This document shows positions 33,866 to 43,082 of a DNA stretch of 64,000 bases, piece by piece (positions within the stretch are counted from its first letter, which is position 1; each line of letters begins with the position of its first letter). The position numbers and the translations under genes were made by a program. This DNA is from Armatimonadetes bacterium Uphvl-Ar2 (GTDB lineage: Bacteria; Armatimonadota; Fimbriimonadia; Fimbriimonadales; Fimbriimonadaceae): the NCBI GenBank assembly GCA_002162095.1, contig CP021424.1:682001-746000 (forward strand), read 5' to 3'. The notes below the pieces were generated by a model. That model had not been told where the DNA came from. It saw only the letters and a program-made list of their open reading frames with translations, and searched no databases.

Positions 33866-34807
33866 TTAGAGGTCCCCCGGGTTGTCAGCAATCTGTCCGC
33901 TAGCTCCCTGCGGCGTACCCGGACCACCAATCGGTGTTCCCGGCCCACCCACCGGCGGGGCACCCGGCCCCGGAGCCACACCACGTCCGCCCGGCGCAGG
34001 GGCAGCACCACCCGGCGCGGCCGCAGCCGGCGCCTGACCACCGGCCACCAGGGTGGCACGGGCATCGGGAGCCTGCATGTTGCGAGCAATCGTGATCGTA
34101 AACGTCGTCAGAGACCAGTCCGGCATGGCACCGCGCGGATCATCCGTTCCGGAACCGAAGCCACCCACGTTTTGGAAGCCAGTTCGTCGTTCATCCTGCG
34201 CTTCTTGCAGGTGCGCTTGGAAGTGCTCCCACGGATCGCTGGGGTGGGTTTCCTCACCTGGCAAAAGCCGAGTCCCCACTTGGTCAATTTCGGTCAGAGC
34301 CGGCACGATCTTATCGACGCTCACATAGCCCGACCGGGTTACATTGATCGCATCGGGGATGCGAAGGAGCGCCATCGGCATCATGCTGTATTCGCTCTTG
34401 GAGCGCAGCACACCCGTGAGCGTGACCACCGAAGTCGTTTCGTTTACCGCCGCTGCCGTGTAGTTCGTTACACGGAAGAAGTTCGGCACGTAAGACAGCA
34501 CTTCGTCAGCCAGCCGCACATGCTTGGGGTTGTGTTCCAGCATGGCGTTGGCCAGCTTGAGATTCCGGTCAATGTCCGTGGCACTTTCAATAACCGTGTC
34601 CGCCTCATTCGAAATCGCCACCGCCTTTTGGTAGGGCGCTTCCAGCGCAAGGGCGCGTTCTTGCGCCTTGGCCAGCTGCCCACGGGCGTGGGAGATCATG
34701 AGGACGGATGCGGCAATGGCCCCCAGGGCGATCACAGCACCCATTGCGATGAGCAACGGGCGTAGATTCCCTCGAGAAGCCTCGGCCGGAAGCAAATTCA
34801 GTTTCAT
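33866..34807 (-). CDS. pilN: PilN-like pilus alignment protein
   Basis: Bitopic inner-membrane protein whose short cytoplasmic N-terminus binds PilM. 313 residues. It begins MKLNLLPAEASRG, close to the conserved INLLP motif of PilN, then a membrane helix (about 19-41), coiled coil (about 42-80) and a ferredoxin-like periplasmic region. The last 60 residues form a Pro/Gly/Ala tail with repeats such as GGPGTP. It is longer than PilN in model species (about 200). Confidence 0.85.
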   Translation of the reverse strand: MKLNLLPAEASRGNLRPLLIAMGAVIALGAIAASVLMISHARGQLAKAQERALALEAPYQKAVAISNEADTVIESATDIDRNLKLANAMLEHNPKHVRLADEVLSYVPNFFRVTNYTAAAVNETTSVVTLTGVLRSKSEYSMMPMALLRIPDAINVTRSGYVSVDKIVPALTEIDQVGTRLLPGEETHPSDPWEHFQAHLQEAQDERRTGFQNVGGFGSGTDDPRGAMPDWSLTTFTITIARNMQAPDARATLVAGGQAPAAAAPGGAAPAPGGRGVAPGPGAPPVGGPGTPIGGPGTPQGASGQIADNPGDL

Positions 34808-34825
34808 TCGTCTGTCCTGTACCTA

Positions 34826-36016
34826 TTAGAAGAAGATGTGGAGGGCGTTCCCGACCGCCACCGAAAAGTCAGCTTGCATGGATTCGGCCATGTTGCCGTC
34901 CATCGTCTTGGCCTGGACGTTGATGCCGCGCAGGCTTTCCAGCATCTGCACGTTCAACCCCATCGCCGAGCCCAAGAACGGAGCGAGGCCACGAAGCTTG
35001 GAGCCACCACCCGTGAGGAACAGGCGATCCACATCGCCGCCCTTACCTCGGTGGTAGTCCACGGATCGTCGAATTTCTGCCACCAGTTCGTCCAGGGCCG
35101 GGGCCATGGCTTGGTAGACCCGCATGTCGCCGCCGCCCGTGCTGGCGGCCGGTACCGGGGCCACTTCTTCCGTCGGTTCCGGCGCGGCCGGGGCCGCATC
35201 TTCGGCGAACGGGTTGTAGGCCGCCATCGTGGCGCCCGCATCGAACGGATTGTAGGCCGGGGCCGCCGGACCGCTCGGGATTTCTCCCTGCTCGATCTTC
35301 AGGCGTTCGGCTTCGTCCATCGAAACCCCGAGTCGCTCGGAGATTTCGCGCGTAAACATCTCGCCGCCCATGGGTACTTGGCGCGGCATCATCAGTTGGC
35401 CGTCCTTGTAAATGTTGATGGCCGTGGTGCGGTGGCCGATCTCGACCACACAAATGCTTTGTCCGTTGATGTCGCCGGCGTAGGCCGTGCTGAGCACGCG
35501 CGCAATGGCGAGCGGCTCCACATCGAGGGCCACCGGCTTCTTGCCGGCCTTCTTGATCACACCCACGGCGTTCTCAATGGCGGAGCGCGGGCTGATCGCC
35601 ATCACCACGTCCAGGTTCTGAGAGGCGGCATCGGTGGCCGGGTAGGCCTTGAAATCTTGCTCCACGTCGCTTTCGCTAAACGGGATGTTGCGCTGCACTT
35701 CCCAATCCATGTGCTGGCGGAGTTCAGTTTCGTTCATCCGGGGCACTTCGAGCGTGCGCACCAGGATGCTTTGCTGGCCAGCCAGGCTCAGGATGGATTC
35801 GGCAATGCCCACACCGCTTTCGGCACAAGCTTGGCGCACCGCCGCGCCGACATTTTCGGGGTCGAGAATTCCGGTCTGGTCCACCGTATTCATCGGAGTG
35901 GGAATGATGCCGAGAGCCGTGATCGCCGGTCGACCACCCTGAGATCGGATCTCCGCCACTTTTATGGTGTGGCTGCCCACGTCGATTCCTACGACGCTTG
36001 AGTAACGTTTCGCCAT
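34826..36016 (-). CDS. pilM: PilM, actin-like pilus assembly ATPase-fold protein
   Basis: Cytoplasmic FtsA/actin-like protein that binds PilN. 396 residues from MAKRYSSVVGIDVGSHTIK; an upstream ATG at 36067 lies inside the probable promoter. Conserved GIDVGSHTIKVAEI, VPRMNETELRQHMDWEVQRNIPF, DVVMAISPRSAIE, VVEIGHRTTAINIY and LFLTGGGSKLRGL. An insertion at about 247-297, rich in Pro/Ala/Glu, carries two AYNPF(D/A) repeats and is not seen in typical PilM of about 350 residues. It opens the pilM-N-O-P-STN-Q transcript. Confidence 0.93.
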   Translation of the reverse strand: MAKRYSSVVGIDVGSHTIKVAEIRSQGGRPAITALGIIPTPMNTVDQTGILDPENVGAAVRQACAESGVGIAESILSLAGQQSILVRTLEVPRMNETELRQHMDWEVQRNIPFSESDVEQDFKAYPATDAASQNLDVVMAISPRSAIENAVGVIKKAGKKPVALDVEPLAIARVLSTAYAGDINGQSICVVEIGHRTTAINIYKDGQLMMPRQVPMGGEMFTREISERLGVSMDEAERLKIEQGEIPSGPAAPAYNPFDAGATMAAYNPFAEDAAPAAPEPTEEVAPVPAASTGGGDMRVYQAMAPALDELVAEIRRSVDYHRGKGGDVDRLFLTGGGSKLRGLAPFLGSAMGLNVQMLESLRGINVQAKTMDGNMAESMQADFSVAVGNALHIFF

Positions 36017-36051
36017 GAGACTTTCGTTCGCCCGCTCTTGCGCGACATTGA

Positions 36052-36081
36052 ATCTTGGCACAGCCATTCTGCTAGTGTCAA
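36052..36081 (-). promoter_or_regulatory. Promoter of pilM operon
   Basis: On the minus strand a perfect TTGACA (36076-36081) lies 18 bp from CAAGAT (36052-36057), 36 bp before the pilM start at 36016. The preceding gene ends in a terminator at 36132-36163, so a new promoter is expected here. Confidence 0.6.
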
Positions 36082-36124
36082 CTGAACTTGACCGGAATGT
36101 CTGACACCCGCGTTTTTGCTAGGT

Positions 36125-36163
36125 CCAAAATAAAGGCGCTGAGAGCATCGCTCTCAGCGCCTT
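36125..36163 (-). terminator. Terminator after the 2299-residue protein gene
   Basis: A near-perfect 15-bp hairpin (AAAGGCGCTGAGAGC and its complement, 3-base loop) begins 20 bp after the stop, followed on the minus strand by TTTATTTT. It divides the giant-protein transcript from pilM. Confidence 0.9.
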
Positions 36164-36182
36164 TGATGCGGATTCGACCCGT

Positions 36183-39100
36183 TTAGTTACCCGGAACTAA
36201 GGGGGCGTACCGCGGACCGTACGTTTGGATGTAAATGTCCGGAGTTCCGGCTCGGGTGCTGGCCCACGCCATCCAGATCAGGTTCGGACGCCCTTGACCG
36301 GCCACCCCGAAGTTATCGAGGCCGAGCGAAAGCGCACTTTCACCCAAGGCTTGGTCAATCGGCACCGCCGTTTCATCCATTTCCAGCAGCGGTTCCACCA
36401 CCAGGTCCACCGTGATGTTGGCCGCCAGCACGTTGCCGGTAGCGTCCACGCCTCGGTAGGTCACCTGCACGGTTTGGCCTTCGGCGCCACCCATCATGTA
36501 GATCTTTCCGGCGGAAGGATCGAGCTGATGGAATCGCTCACCGAACGGCACCGCACCCGGGAAGTTGACCTGCACGAACAGCGGCGTGCCATCCGGCGCG
36601 GTCGCAATGTCCGTGGGCAGCTTCACACCCGGTCGCAGGGTGAAGGTGTACGGTCGGGTTGTGCCCGTGCCGTCGTTGCTGGTGCGGGTCACGCCCAGGG
36701 TGGTGCGGTCCATGCGCAGGGCATCCCCCGGCACGGCTTGGGTTCCACCAGGCTGTCGCCAGTAGGTCAGTTCCGCCGTGCGGTTGCGCTGCGGGTTAAG
36801 CGGGAACACCTGATAGGACGGCGAACGAGAGTCGTGCACCGAAGCCACCGAGCGGTAGTTCGCGCCGTTGATCGCATTCACACGCACCAGGGTCGGGCGG
36901 TACTGAACGAACAGAGCCATGTTGCTCGGGATCGTCGCACCGCTGAAGGTGACGCTGCCCGCACGGGTGTCGATCAGGACTTCCCCGCCCAGGACGGTGT
37001 CCGCCTTCACCAGGCCGGTTTCCCGGTCGCCCGTGTAGTCGCCCGCCGGATCCAGGATGGATACGAACGCGCCGGTGTTATCGCGGCGGAAGATGTCAAT
37101 CCGTCCGCCATTCGTCGGCGTGATCGCGCCTCGGTCCAGGCTCCAAAGGATGCCCGGCGCCCAGAACTTGCCGCTGTTGCGGTCCAGCGTGATGCGCTCA
37201 ACACGAGTGCTGAACGGTCGGAAGCCGCCTCGGAAGTCGGGCAGGCCGCCGCCACGGGTGGCAATCTGGCCGAAGTACACGTCCGAGTTCTGGCGACCAC
37301 GCACCACGCCCGTCACCGCCACTTCGTGCCGCAAGGCGCCTTGCACCACTCGGGTGGTCACCGCAGGTGCCCCGATCTGGCTGAAGACGTCTTGCAACTC
37401 GACGCGCGACGGCGGCGTCATCACCGCCCCATTGAGGACGGAGAAGTTCAGCGCCGCGCCGTTGTTGCTGGAGGTCATGTAATAGACCACCGTGGTGCCA
37501 GCGGCAATGACGATGCTGGGCCGCGACTTGTCGGTCTGCGGATCATCCGGCACCGTCGCCGAGTTCACCGTGCTTAGGCCCGTGCCGTTGCGTTCCATCG
37601 TATCCACGACAATCCAGCTGCCGTTGCGGGTGTTGCCCGCCCCGTCCGTGAACTGACCGCGACCTCGGTAGGCCAGCGGGATGCGGTTCGTAATCGTGCC
37701 CGAAGACGGGAACGCCGCCGCATCAAACGTGGCCGTCGGTACGTTGAGCGTGAAGCCCGTCGGCACCGGCAACACCGTGGTGACCGGAGCCACCGGGATC
37801 GCCACGCCCGTGCTGTCTTGCATGAACGAAGGCACCGCCAGGAAGTCCATGAAATCGCGCATCGGCGATTCCGAGTAGCCCGGATAGTTCGTCGCGCCCG
37901 GCGTGGTGTTGGCCACATAGATGCGAGAGGTATCCGCCACCGTGAGGTTGGCCGGGTTCACCGGACCCGGCGTGTAGGCCGGGTTGTTGCCCACGTCCTT
38001 GCGGTTCGACGCCCACGCCAGGAACACCGATCCATCGAGGAATCGAGTGACCGACGGGTGGGTGTTGGTCCACTGGAAGTTTGGCGCGGTGTTGAACAAG
38101 CGCTCCACAATCGTCGAGCCCTTGGTCGTGGCCGTGTTCGTCACCCGAGCTTCGCGCACCGTAAAGGAGAACGTAAAGCCCGGTTGGGAGAAGACTTCCG
38201 TGGACGCCATCACCGGCAGCGTGAGACCGCTCACCGGGTCAGCGATGTTGTTGGTCACGTCGTCTTCGAACACGAACATCTTGCGCGTGTATTGACCCGA
38301 AGGCGCCCCGAACGGCACGGCGGTGGAGACCTGAGCATCAATGCTCGGAATCGTCGCCGGGTTATAGAGCACGCCTTGCGTGGCCCGCAGGAACGGGTTG
38401 GCCCGGCGGATCGGGTTCATGCTCAGGCGCGTCGGCCCCGGATCACCCGGGCGCGGCTTTTGCAGGATGACGCGGCCGAGGGTATCCGAGCCTGCATCCG
38501 TCACCGGGATGAGCCGCGAGGGCGCATACCGAGGATCGAGCGTGCTGATGACCATGGTCGCGGCATCGAACCAGCCCATGTCTTGCAGGTTGGTGCCGAA
38601 CATTTCCACCGGGCGCGGACCTGCCGCATCGGTGAACATCTTGGCCACGCGCAGGTTCAGCAAGTTGACGTTGCCTTCGTTGACCACGCCCACGGCTTCG
38701 TACTGGTCGTGCGAGGCAAAGCCACCCAGCGGCGCCAACGGGTTCTGGTTGAACTCGTTGTTCCACGGCGTGAAGCCGGTGCCGACCGCCCACGGGTAGT
38801 TGTTCGCCGCCACGGCTCCATTCTTGAAGCCCGAGCCGGTCGGAATCGCGCCGAGGTCCACCGTCGGGGTCGCCATCGCCACGCGTTGGTCCACCGCCAC
38901 GTTCAACTGCAAGAAGAAGTTGCGGAAGGACTGGGCCGTCGGAGAGAAGCCCGTGCGGTTGCCGTTATCCACGAAGACTACGTGGTCGCCCCGGTAACCA
39001 ACCGCCGCCGGCGGCTGGTAGTTGGGGACATCCAAGAACAGGTCGAACTCAGTCGGCGCAAGGGTGCGCGTTAGGGTCGTGTTGGTGTTGTAGTCGGTGG

Positions 39101-42100
39101 ACCGGTAGGCCGTGAAGTTCGGTGCCGTGTAAGCAGGCGGACTCAACGTCACGCCGTTGCCAAACAGCGGGTTTTCGGTCTCCCCGTTGATCTCCTTCGC
39201 TGCGGCCAGGTTGTCCCGGCGGATATCCGGGTAGTCCAGGCTTCGGTTCGGGTTCGAGACCGGGTAGTCCTCCATATTGAGGTAGTTGACACCGGCGTTG
39301 GCCGTCAGCGGGCGGAAAACGCCACCCGTGGGCGAGCCATCGTTGCGCCAGCGCGTATCGTCCGGCGCCATCTTGACGCCGCCGAGGCCGCGCGTGGGGC
39401 CGAACAGCAAGGTCAAGAGGCTGCGGTCCGTGGCGATGAGCTCACCCAGGCCCCGCGTCCCGTGCCCAACCACGTCGCCCTTGGCATTCTTGGCCGGGCC
39501 GACCGCGCCAAGCGGCGCGAGCGGCTGGAGGTCAGACGCCGTACCGGTCGGGAACTGGTCGGTGCCGCGCGTACCGTTGCGGGTCACGAGCGGTTGGGTC
39601 ACGTCGGTGCTGAGACCCGCGCTGAACTGCACGCCGAACGCATTGTTCAACGTGGCAATCGCCAGCGGGTTTGCCACGATGTAATCGTAGGTCGGGTCGA
39701 CCGGCAAGGGTGCCAGCTTCGGTAGCGCGACTTCCGGACCGGAGCCCGCCGAGTTGCCCGTAAACACCGCCCGCGCTCGCAAGAAGTTCTTGCCCGAGAC
39801 CACGCTTAGGCCCCCTGTGGGCAGGAGCGGAATTTGCTCCAGCACGATCCGGTCGGTCCCGGCGTTATAGACGCCCGGCACGATCTGGCGAATGGCCAGG
39901 CCCCGTTGGTTATTGACGTTGGCATTGCCCTGGTGGCGCAGTTGCACCGTGTAGGGTTGGCCACCCAGCACCGGGAGCTGGTCAATCATGACGTGCAGGG
40001 TTTCCCCGAACTCGAACGTGCGGCGCGTGACGTTCGCCTTGACCGCGTCCACTTGCGCTTGCGTTAGAGTGCCGGCTTCGTAAGCCTGCTGCAGAGTTTC
40101 AAAGTCTTGCGGCGTAATCAGGTTGAAGTTGCCGGGCTGAATCGCATCGCGCAGATTCTCGAAGTCCGGGTCATTCTCACTGATGTCCTGGTTCGCCGGG
40201 GGAATCCCGCCGCGCAGGCCGAAGATGTTGAAGTCATCGATCGAGTTGAACGCATAAAGGAAGCCCGATTCGTCGTTGGCGTACATCCACGACTGCGGGT
40301 CGCCGGTCTGCCAGCCCCCCGCCGCTAGGCCCGCATTCATCGTGCCCGTGAGCGTGGTGGAGGTCACCGAACGGTTGCCTTGGCGGTTGACGCTGCCATC
40401 GCACAGCAGGCCGACAATCCGGCCCGTGCTCAGCGGCACCATCACCTTGGGCACGTCGTTTTGCAGCGAACCCAGGTTGTTGAAGACCGTGCCGTAGAGG
40501 AACGTCATGTTCCCGCCTCCGGCGGCCGCCAGTTCGAACGTGCGGAACAACGTGTTGCCCGTGGCCGGATCAAGGGCCGCGAACTGACCAGACTGGTCCA
40601 TCACGTACAAGACGTCTTGGCCGACAAATGCGCCGCCCGGACCCGTGATCTGCGAACCCGGCACAAAGAGCGGGCTCACCTTGCCGAAGGCACCGAAGTC
40701 CACGGTGGTGCCGGCAGTGGTGTTGGTCACCGACCACAGCTCCGCCCCCGTGTTCATATCCAGGGCCGTCACGCGGCCGAAGGCCAGATCACCGGCTCCC
40801 TGGCCTCGGGCCGAGGTCACGTAGATGCGGCCGTTGGCCAGATCCACGACTGGCGCCGATTCGATCGGACCATAGGGCGTAGCGGCCAGAGCCGGTTGCC
40901 TCCAAATGGCCGTGGTCGTGCGAGTAAGGGTGTCTCCGTCTGCATCCAGCGCGTAAATGCGACCTTCCGGTGTCGGGACAATGACGAGGTCACCGATGCC
41001 GGCGTTGGCAATGGCCACGGAACCGAATTGCTGACCCGGAGCCACCGGGAGGCCCGGTTGATGGTTTAGCGTCGGGTTCGTCGGGTCGTAGTCATTTGGC
41101 CACGTCCAGCGGCGCGTGGTGGAGCCATCGCCCCGCCCCGCCATATCCAGCGAATAGACCTTACCGTTGCGCGCCGTGATGTAGAGCACATCTTCTCCTG
41201 CGATGTTGGCCACGGCCGGCGAACTCGCATCAAAGCCCACCGGGGCTTCGGCAATGCGGTCCGGACCATCTTGGGTCACGTTATCGTTGGGGTCACCCGC
41301 CGGGATTTCGCGCGGGTACGTCCAGTAGGTCTGCGGCGCGTTGCCGGTGTTGACTTCCCCGTGCGCGTCAATCGCGGCAATGGTGCCGTTTTCGCGCGCC
41401 ACGATCAGCACGTCGCGGTTCACCAGGCCCGGAGCCCGGACTTGCGTGAAGCGAGCCAGCGAAGTGCTGGTGATACTGAGGTCGGACTGCGTGACGAAGC
41501 GCACCGCGTCGGCCACCACAAAGCGGCCCACGTCGCCTGTCGACGAGTTCATGATCTGCACGTTCAGCGGCTGCGTGAGTTGGCTGTCGTAGCCCAGCGC
41601 CCCCGGCGAAGGCAGGCGCACCCATCCCGAGGCGGCGGTCTGGTCGATCTGAACAGTATCAATGAGGGTTGCGCCTCGATAGATCTCGATGTTTACGTTG
41701 CGCGCGAGAGGGCTCAGCGACACCGGCGGGATGAAGATATCCACCTGGTAAGTCGCAGGGCGCAGGGTCGGGAAGTAAGCCACGCGGCCCAGGGTGCCCG
41801 GACCGGTCGCCACGGGAGAAATCTGCGCGTTGACGCCGTAGAAGCCCGTCAGCACGCCCGGACCCGCCGGCGCGAACTGCGGCGAAGCCGTGGCTCCCCC
41901 GTTCAGGTCATCCACGACCACTCGCTGGTCGCCGCGCCGAATACCGACGTTCGCCGGAATCGGGCCGCTCGCATAAGCGCTGAGGTCATTGGCGTAGCGC
42001 TGCCGTTCCGTGGTGCTCGAATCGGCAGGGCGCTGCACCGGCCACGACCAAGCAATGCTGGGTTCGCCGAAGTTGCCCGGCAGGTCCACGCGTTCGCTGT

Positions 42101-43082
42101 CGTAGGTGTAGCTCGTCACCACACCCATGTTGTAGGTTCGGTTGAGCGCGCCAAGGAAGGATTCTTCGATGCGGCTGGCAAAAACGCGTCGCGGGTATTG
42201 CAAAGCGCCACCCAGCGGGTTCGCTTGAACTTCGTGCACCACCGGTTGGGCGACGTAGCGCCCGGCCAGAGGACCAGCTCCGCTCAGCGAAGCCTCGTCG
42301 GCGTAAACCAGCTGTTGGCCCGGCTGCGCATTCGGATCGCGGAATCCGCCATCCGGTCGGCGCGGGGTGGTGTTGTAAAGCGTGAGAGTGAGCGTGGTTC
42401 CGGTGGGAACAAACACCACACTGGTGTCGGCCCCGCCATTCCCCAGGCGCACCGAACCGTTGAAGAGGTCGGCGTCCACCACATCGGTGACGGCGCCACC
42501 CACGGCCCCGGTCACCCGGTAGACGTAATACTTTTGCGGGAACCACAGGTTCAGCGGCGCGCCGCCGCCCAGGTCGGTCGGACCGACGGGCAGGTTTACG
42601 CGGAGTTCGTACTCTTGGCCAGCGGTGAGGCCGGTGAAGTTCCAGGTGTAAGTCGAGGTCGCCCCGGCGGTCGGGTCGGTGTTGCTTGTCGCGGCCTGCG
42701 TGGTGGCGTAACGATACGCCGGACCAGTGCCAATGACGGCGAAGCTCGCGCGCACCAGGGTGGTGGGCAACGGTTGGTTCCAGTTCGCCAGCGGCACCCC
42801 GGCCGCTCCTGCTTCATCGTTATCGATGGAGATGCGGCTGAGGTCAGCCGGATCCCACCAACGGAGGAAGCCGCGGCCGAAGTCATTGTAAACCTGGCTC
42901 GAAGTGGCCCCCGGCGTGCTGGGAGCCAAGCTCGGCAACCCTGAGCGACCCGACGTGCTCATCAGGCCTTGATAGTCCTGAGGCACGGCAAGGCCCGTCA
43001 GGGCGAGAAGGGCCAATCCGGCCCCCCAACGCGTCCACTTCTTCTTCCAATCGTTCATCGAGAACTCACTTTTTGATGCCAT
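36183..43082 (-). CDS. Giant secreted propeller protein (2299 residues), candidate pilus-tip adhesin
   Basis: Not recognised as a named family. A signal peptide lies near residues 16-36 (GAGLALLALTGLAVPQD). Residues about 440-535 resemble a golvesin-type carbohydrate-binding-like domain (DTVQIDQTAASGWVRLP, then GRFVVADAVRFV). About 540-900 shows PQQ/WD-type propeller repeats (DVLIVARENGTIAAIDAHG, DVLYITARNGKVYSLDMAG, DLVIVPTPEGRIYALDADG, GRIYVTSARG, DVLYVMDQSGQFAALDPATG). The rest is beta-rich, Asn/Thr/Gly-rich, with few Cys; the end reads WASTRAGTPDIYIQTYGPRY, like a TolB/propeller strand. It overlaps the upstream gene by 1 bp and follows the minor-pilin-like genes, the position of PilY1 in known clusters. 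Confidence 0.85.
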   Translation of the reverse strand: MASKSEFSMNDWKKKWTRWGAGLALLALTGLAVPQDYQGLMSTSGRSGLPSLAPSTPGATSSQVYNDFGRGFLRWWDPADLSRISIDNDEAGAAGVPLANWNQPLPTTLVRASFAVIGTGPAYRYATTQAATSNTDPTAGATSTYTWNFTGLTAGQEYELRVNLPVGPTDLGGGAPLNLWFPQKYYVYRVTGAVGGAVTDVVDADLFNGSVRLGNGGADTSVVFVPTGTTLTLTLYNTTPRRPDGGFRDPNAQPGQQLVYADEASLSGAGPLAGRYVAQPVVHEVQANPLGGALQYPRRVFASRIEESFLGALNRTYNMGVVTSYTYDSERVDLPGNFGEPSIAWSWPVQRPADSSTTERQRYANDLSAYASGPIPANVGIRRGDQRVVVDDLNGGATASPQFAPAGPGVLTGFYGVNAQISPVATGPGTLGRVAYFPTLRPATYQVDIFIPPVSLSPLARNVNIEIYRGATLIDTVQIDQTAASGWVRLPSPGALGYDSQLTQPLNVQIMNSSTGDVGRFVVADAVRFVTQSDLSITSTSLARFTQVRAPGLVNRDVLIVARENGTIAAIDAHGEVNTGNAPQTYWTYPREIPAGDPNDNVTQDGPDRIAEAPVGFDASSPAVANIAGEDVLYITARNGKVYSLDMAGRGDGSTTRRWTWPNDYDPTNPTLNHQPGLPVAPGQQFGSVAIANAGIGDLVIVPTPEGRIYALDADGDTLTRTTTAIWRQPALAATPYGPIESAPVVDLANGRIYVTSARGQGAGDLAFGRVTALDMNTGAELWSVTNTTAGTTVDFGAFGKVSPLFVPGSQITGPGGAFVGQDVLYVMDQSGQFAALDPATGNTLFRTFELAAAGGGNMTFLYGTVFNNLGSLQNDVPKVMVPLSTGRIVGLLCDGSVNRQGNRSVTSTTLTGTMNAGLAAGGWQTGDPQSWMYANDESGFLYAFNSIDDFNIFGLRGGIPPANQDISENDPDFENLRDAIQPGNFNLITPQDFETLQQAYEAGTLTQAQVDAVKANVTRRTFEFGETLHVMIDQLPVLGGQPYTVQLRHQGNANVNNQRGLAIRQIVPGVYNAGTDRIVLEQIPLLPTGGLSVVSGKNFLRARAVFTGNSAGSGPEVALPKLAPLPVDPTYDYIVANPLAIATLNNAFGVQFSAGLSTDVTQPLVTRNGTRGTDQFPTGTASDLQPLAPLGAVGPAKNAKGDVVGHGTRGLGELIATDRSLLTLLFGPTRGLGGVKMAPDDTRWRNDGSPTGGVFRPLTANAGVNYLNMEDYPVSNPNRSLDYPDIRRDNLAAAKEINGETENPLFGNGVTLSPPAYTAPNFTAYRSTDYNTNTTLTRTLAPTEFDLFLDVPNYQPPAAVGYRGDHVVFVDNGNRTGFSPTAQSFRNFFLQLNVAVDQRVAMATPTVDLGAIPTGSGFKNGAVAANNYPWAVGTGFTPWNNEFNQNPLAPLGGFASHDQYEAVGVVNEGNVNLLNLRVAKMFTDAAGPRPVEMFGTNLQDMGWFDAATMVISTLDPRYAPSRLIPVTDAGSDTLGRVILQKPRPGDPGPTRLSMNPIRRANPFLRATQGVLYNPATIPSIDAQVSTAVPFGAPSGQYTRKMFVFEDDVTNNIADPVSGLTLPVMASTEVFSQPGFTFSFTVREARVTNTATTKGSTIVERLFNTAPNFQWTNTHPSVTRFLDGSVFLAWASNRKDVGNNPAYTPGPVNPANLTVADTSRIYVANTTPGATNYPGYSESPMRDFMDFLAVPSFMQDSTGVAIPVAPVTTVLPVPTGFTLNVPTATFDAAAFPSSGTITNRIPLAYRGRGQFTDGAGNTRNGSWIVVDTMERNGTGLSTVNSATVPDDPQTDKSRPSIVIAAGTTVVYYMTSSNNGAALNFSVLNGAVMTPPSRVELQDVFSQIGAPAVTTRVVQGALRHEVAVTGVVRGRQNSDVYFGQIATRGGGLPDFRGGFRPFSTRVERITLDRNSGKFWAPGILWSLDRGAITPTNGGRIDIFRRDNTGAFVSILDPAGDYTGDRETGLVKADTVLGGEVLIDTRAGSVTFSGATIPSNMALFVQYRPTLVRVNAINGANYRSVASVHDSRSPSYQVFPLNPQRNRTAELTYWRQPGGTQAVPGDALRMDRTTLGVTRTSNDGTGTTRPYTFTLRPGVKLPTDIATAPDGTPLFVQVNFPGAVPFGERFHQLDPSAGKIYMMGGAEGQTVQVTYRGVDATGNVLAANITVDLVVEPLLEMDETAVPIDQALGESALSLGLDNFGVAGQGRPNLIWMAWASTRAGTPDIYIQTYGPRYAPLVPGN

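Noticed and set aside
36017-36067. Longer PilM start at 36067
   Set aside because: The added 17 residues are not PilM-like, and the start codon would fall between the -35 and -10 boxes of the best promoter.
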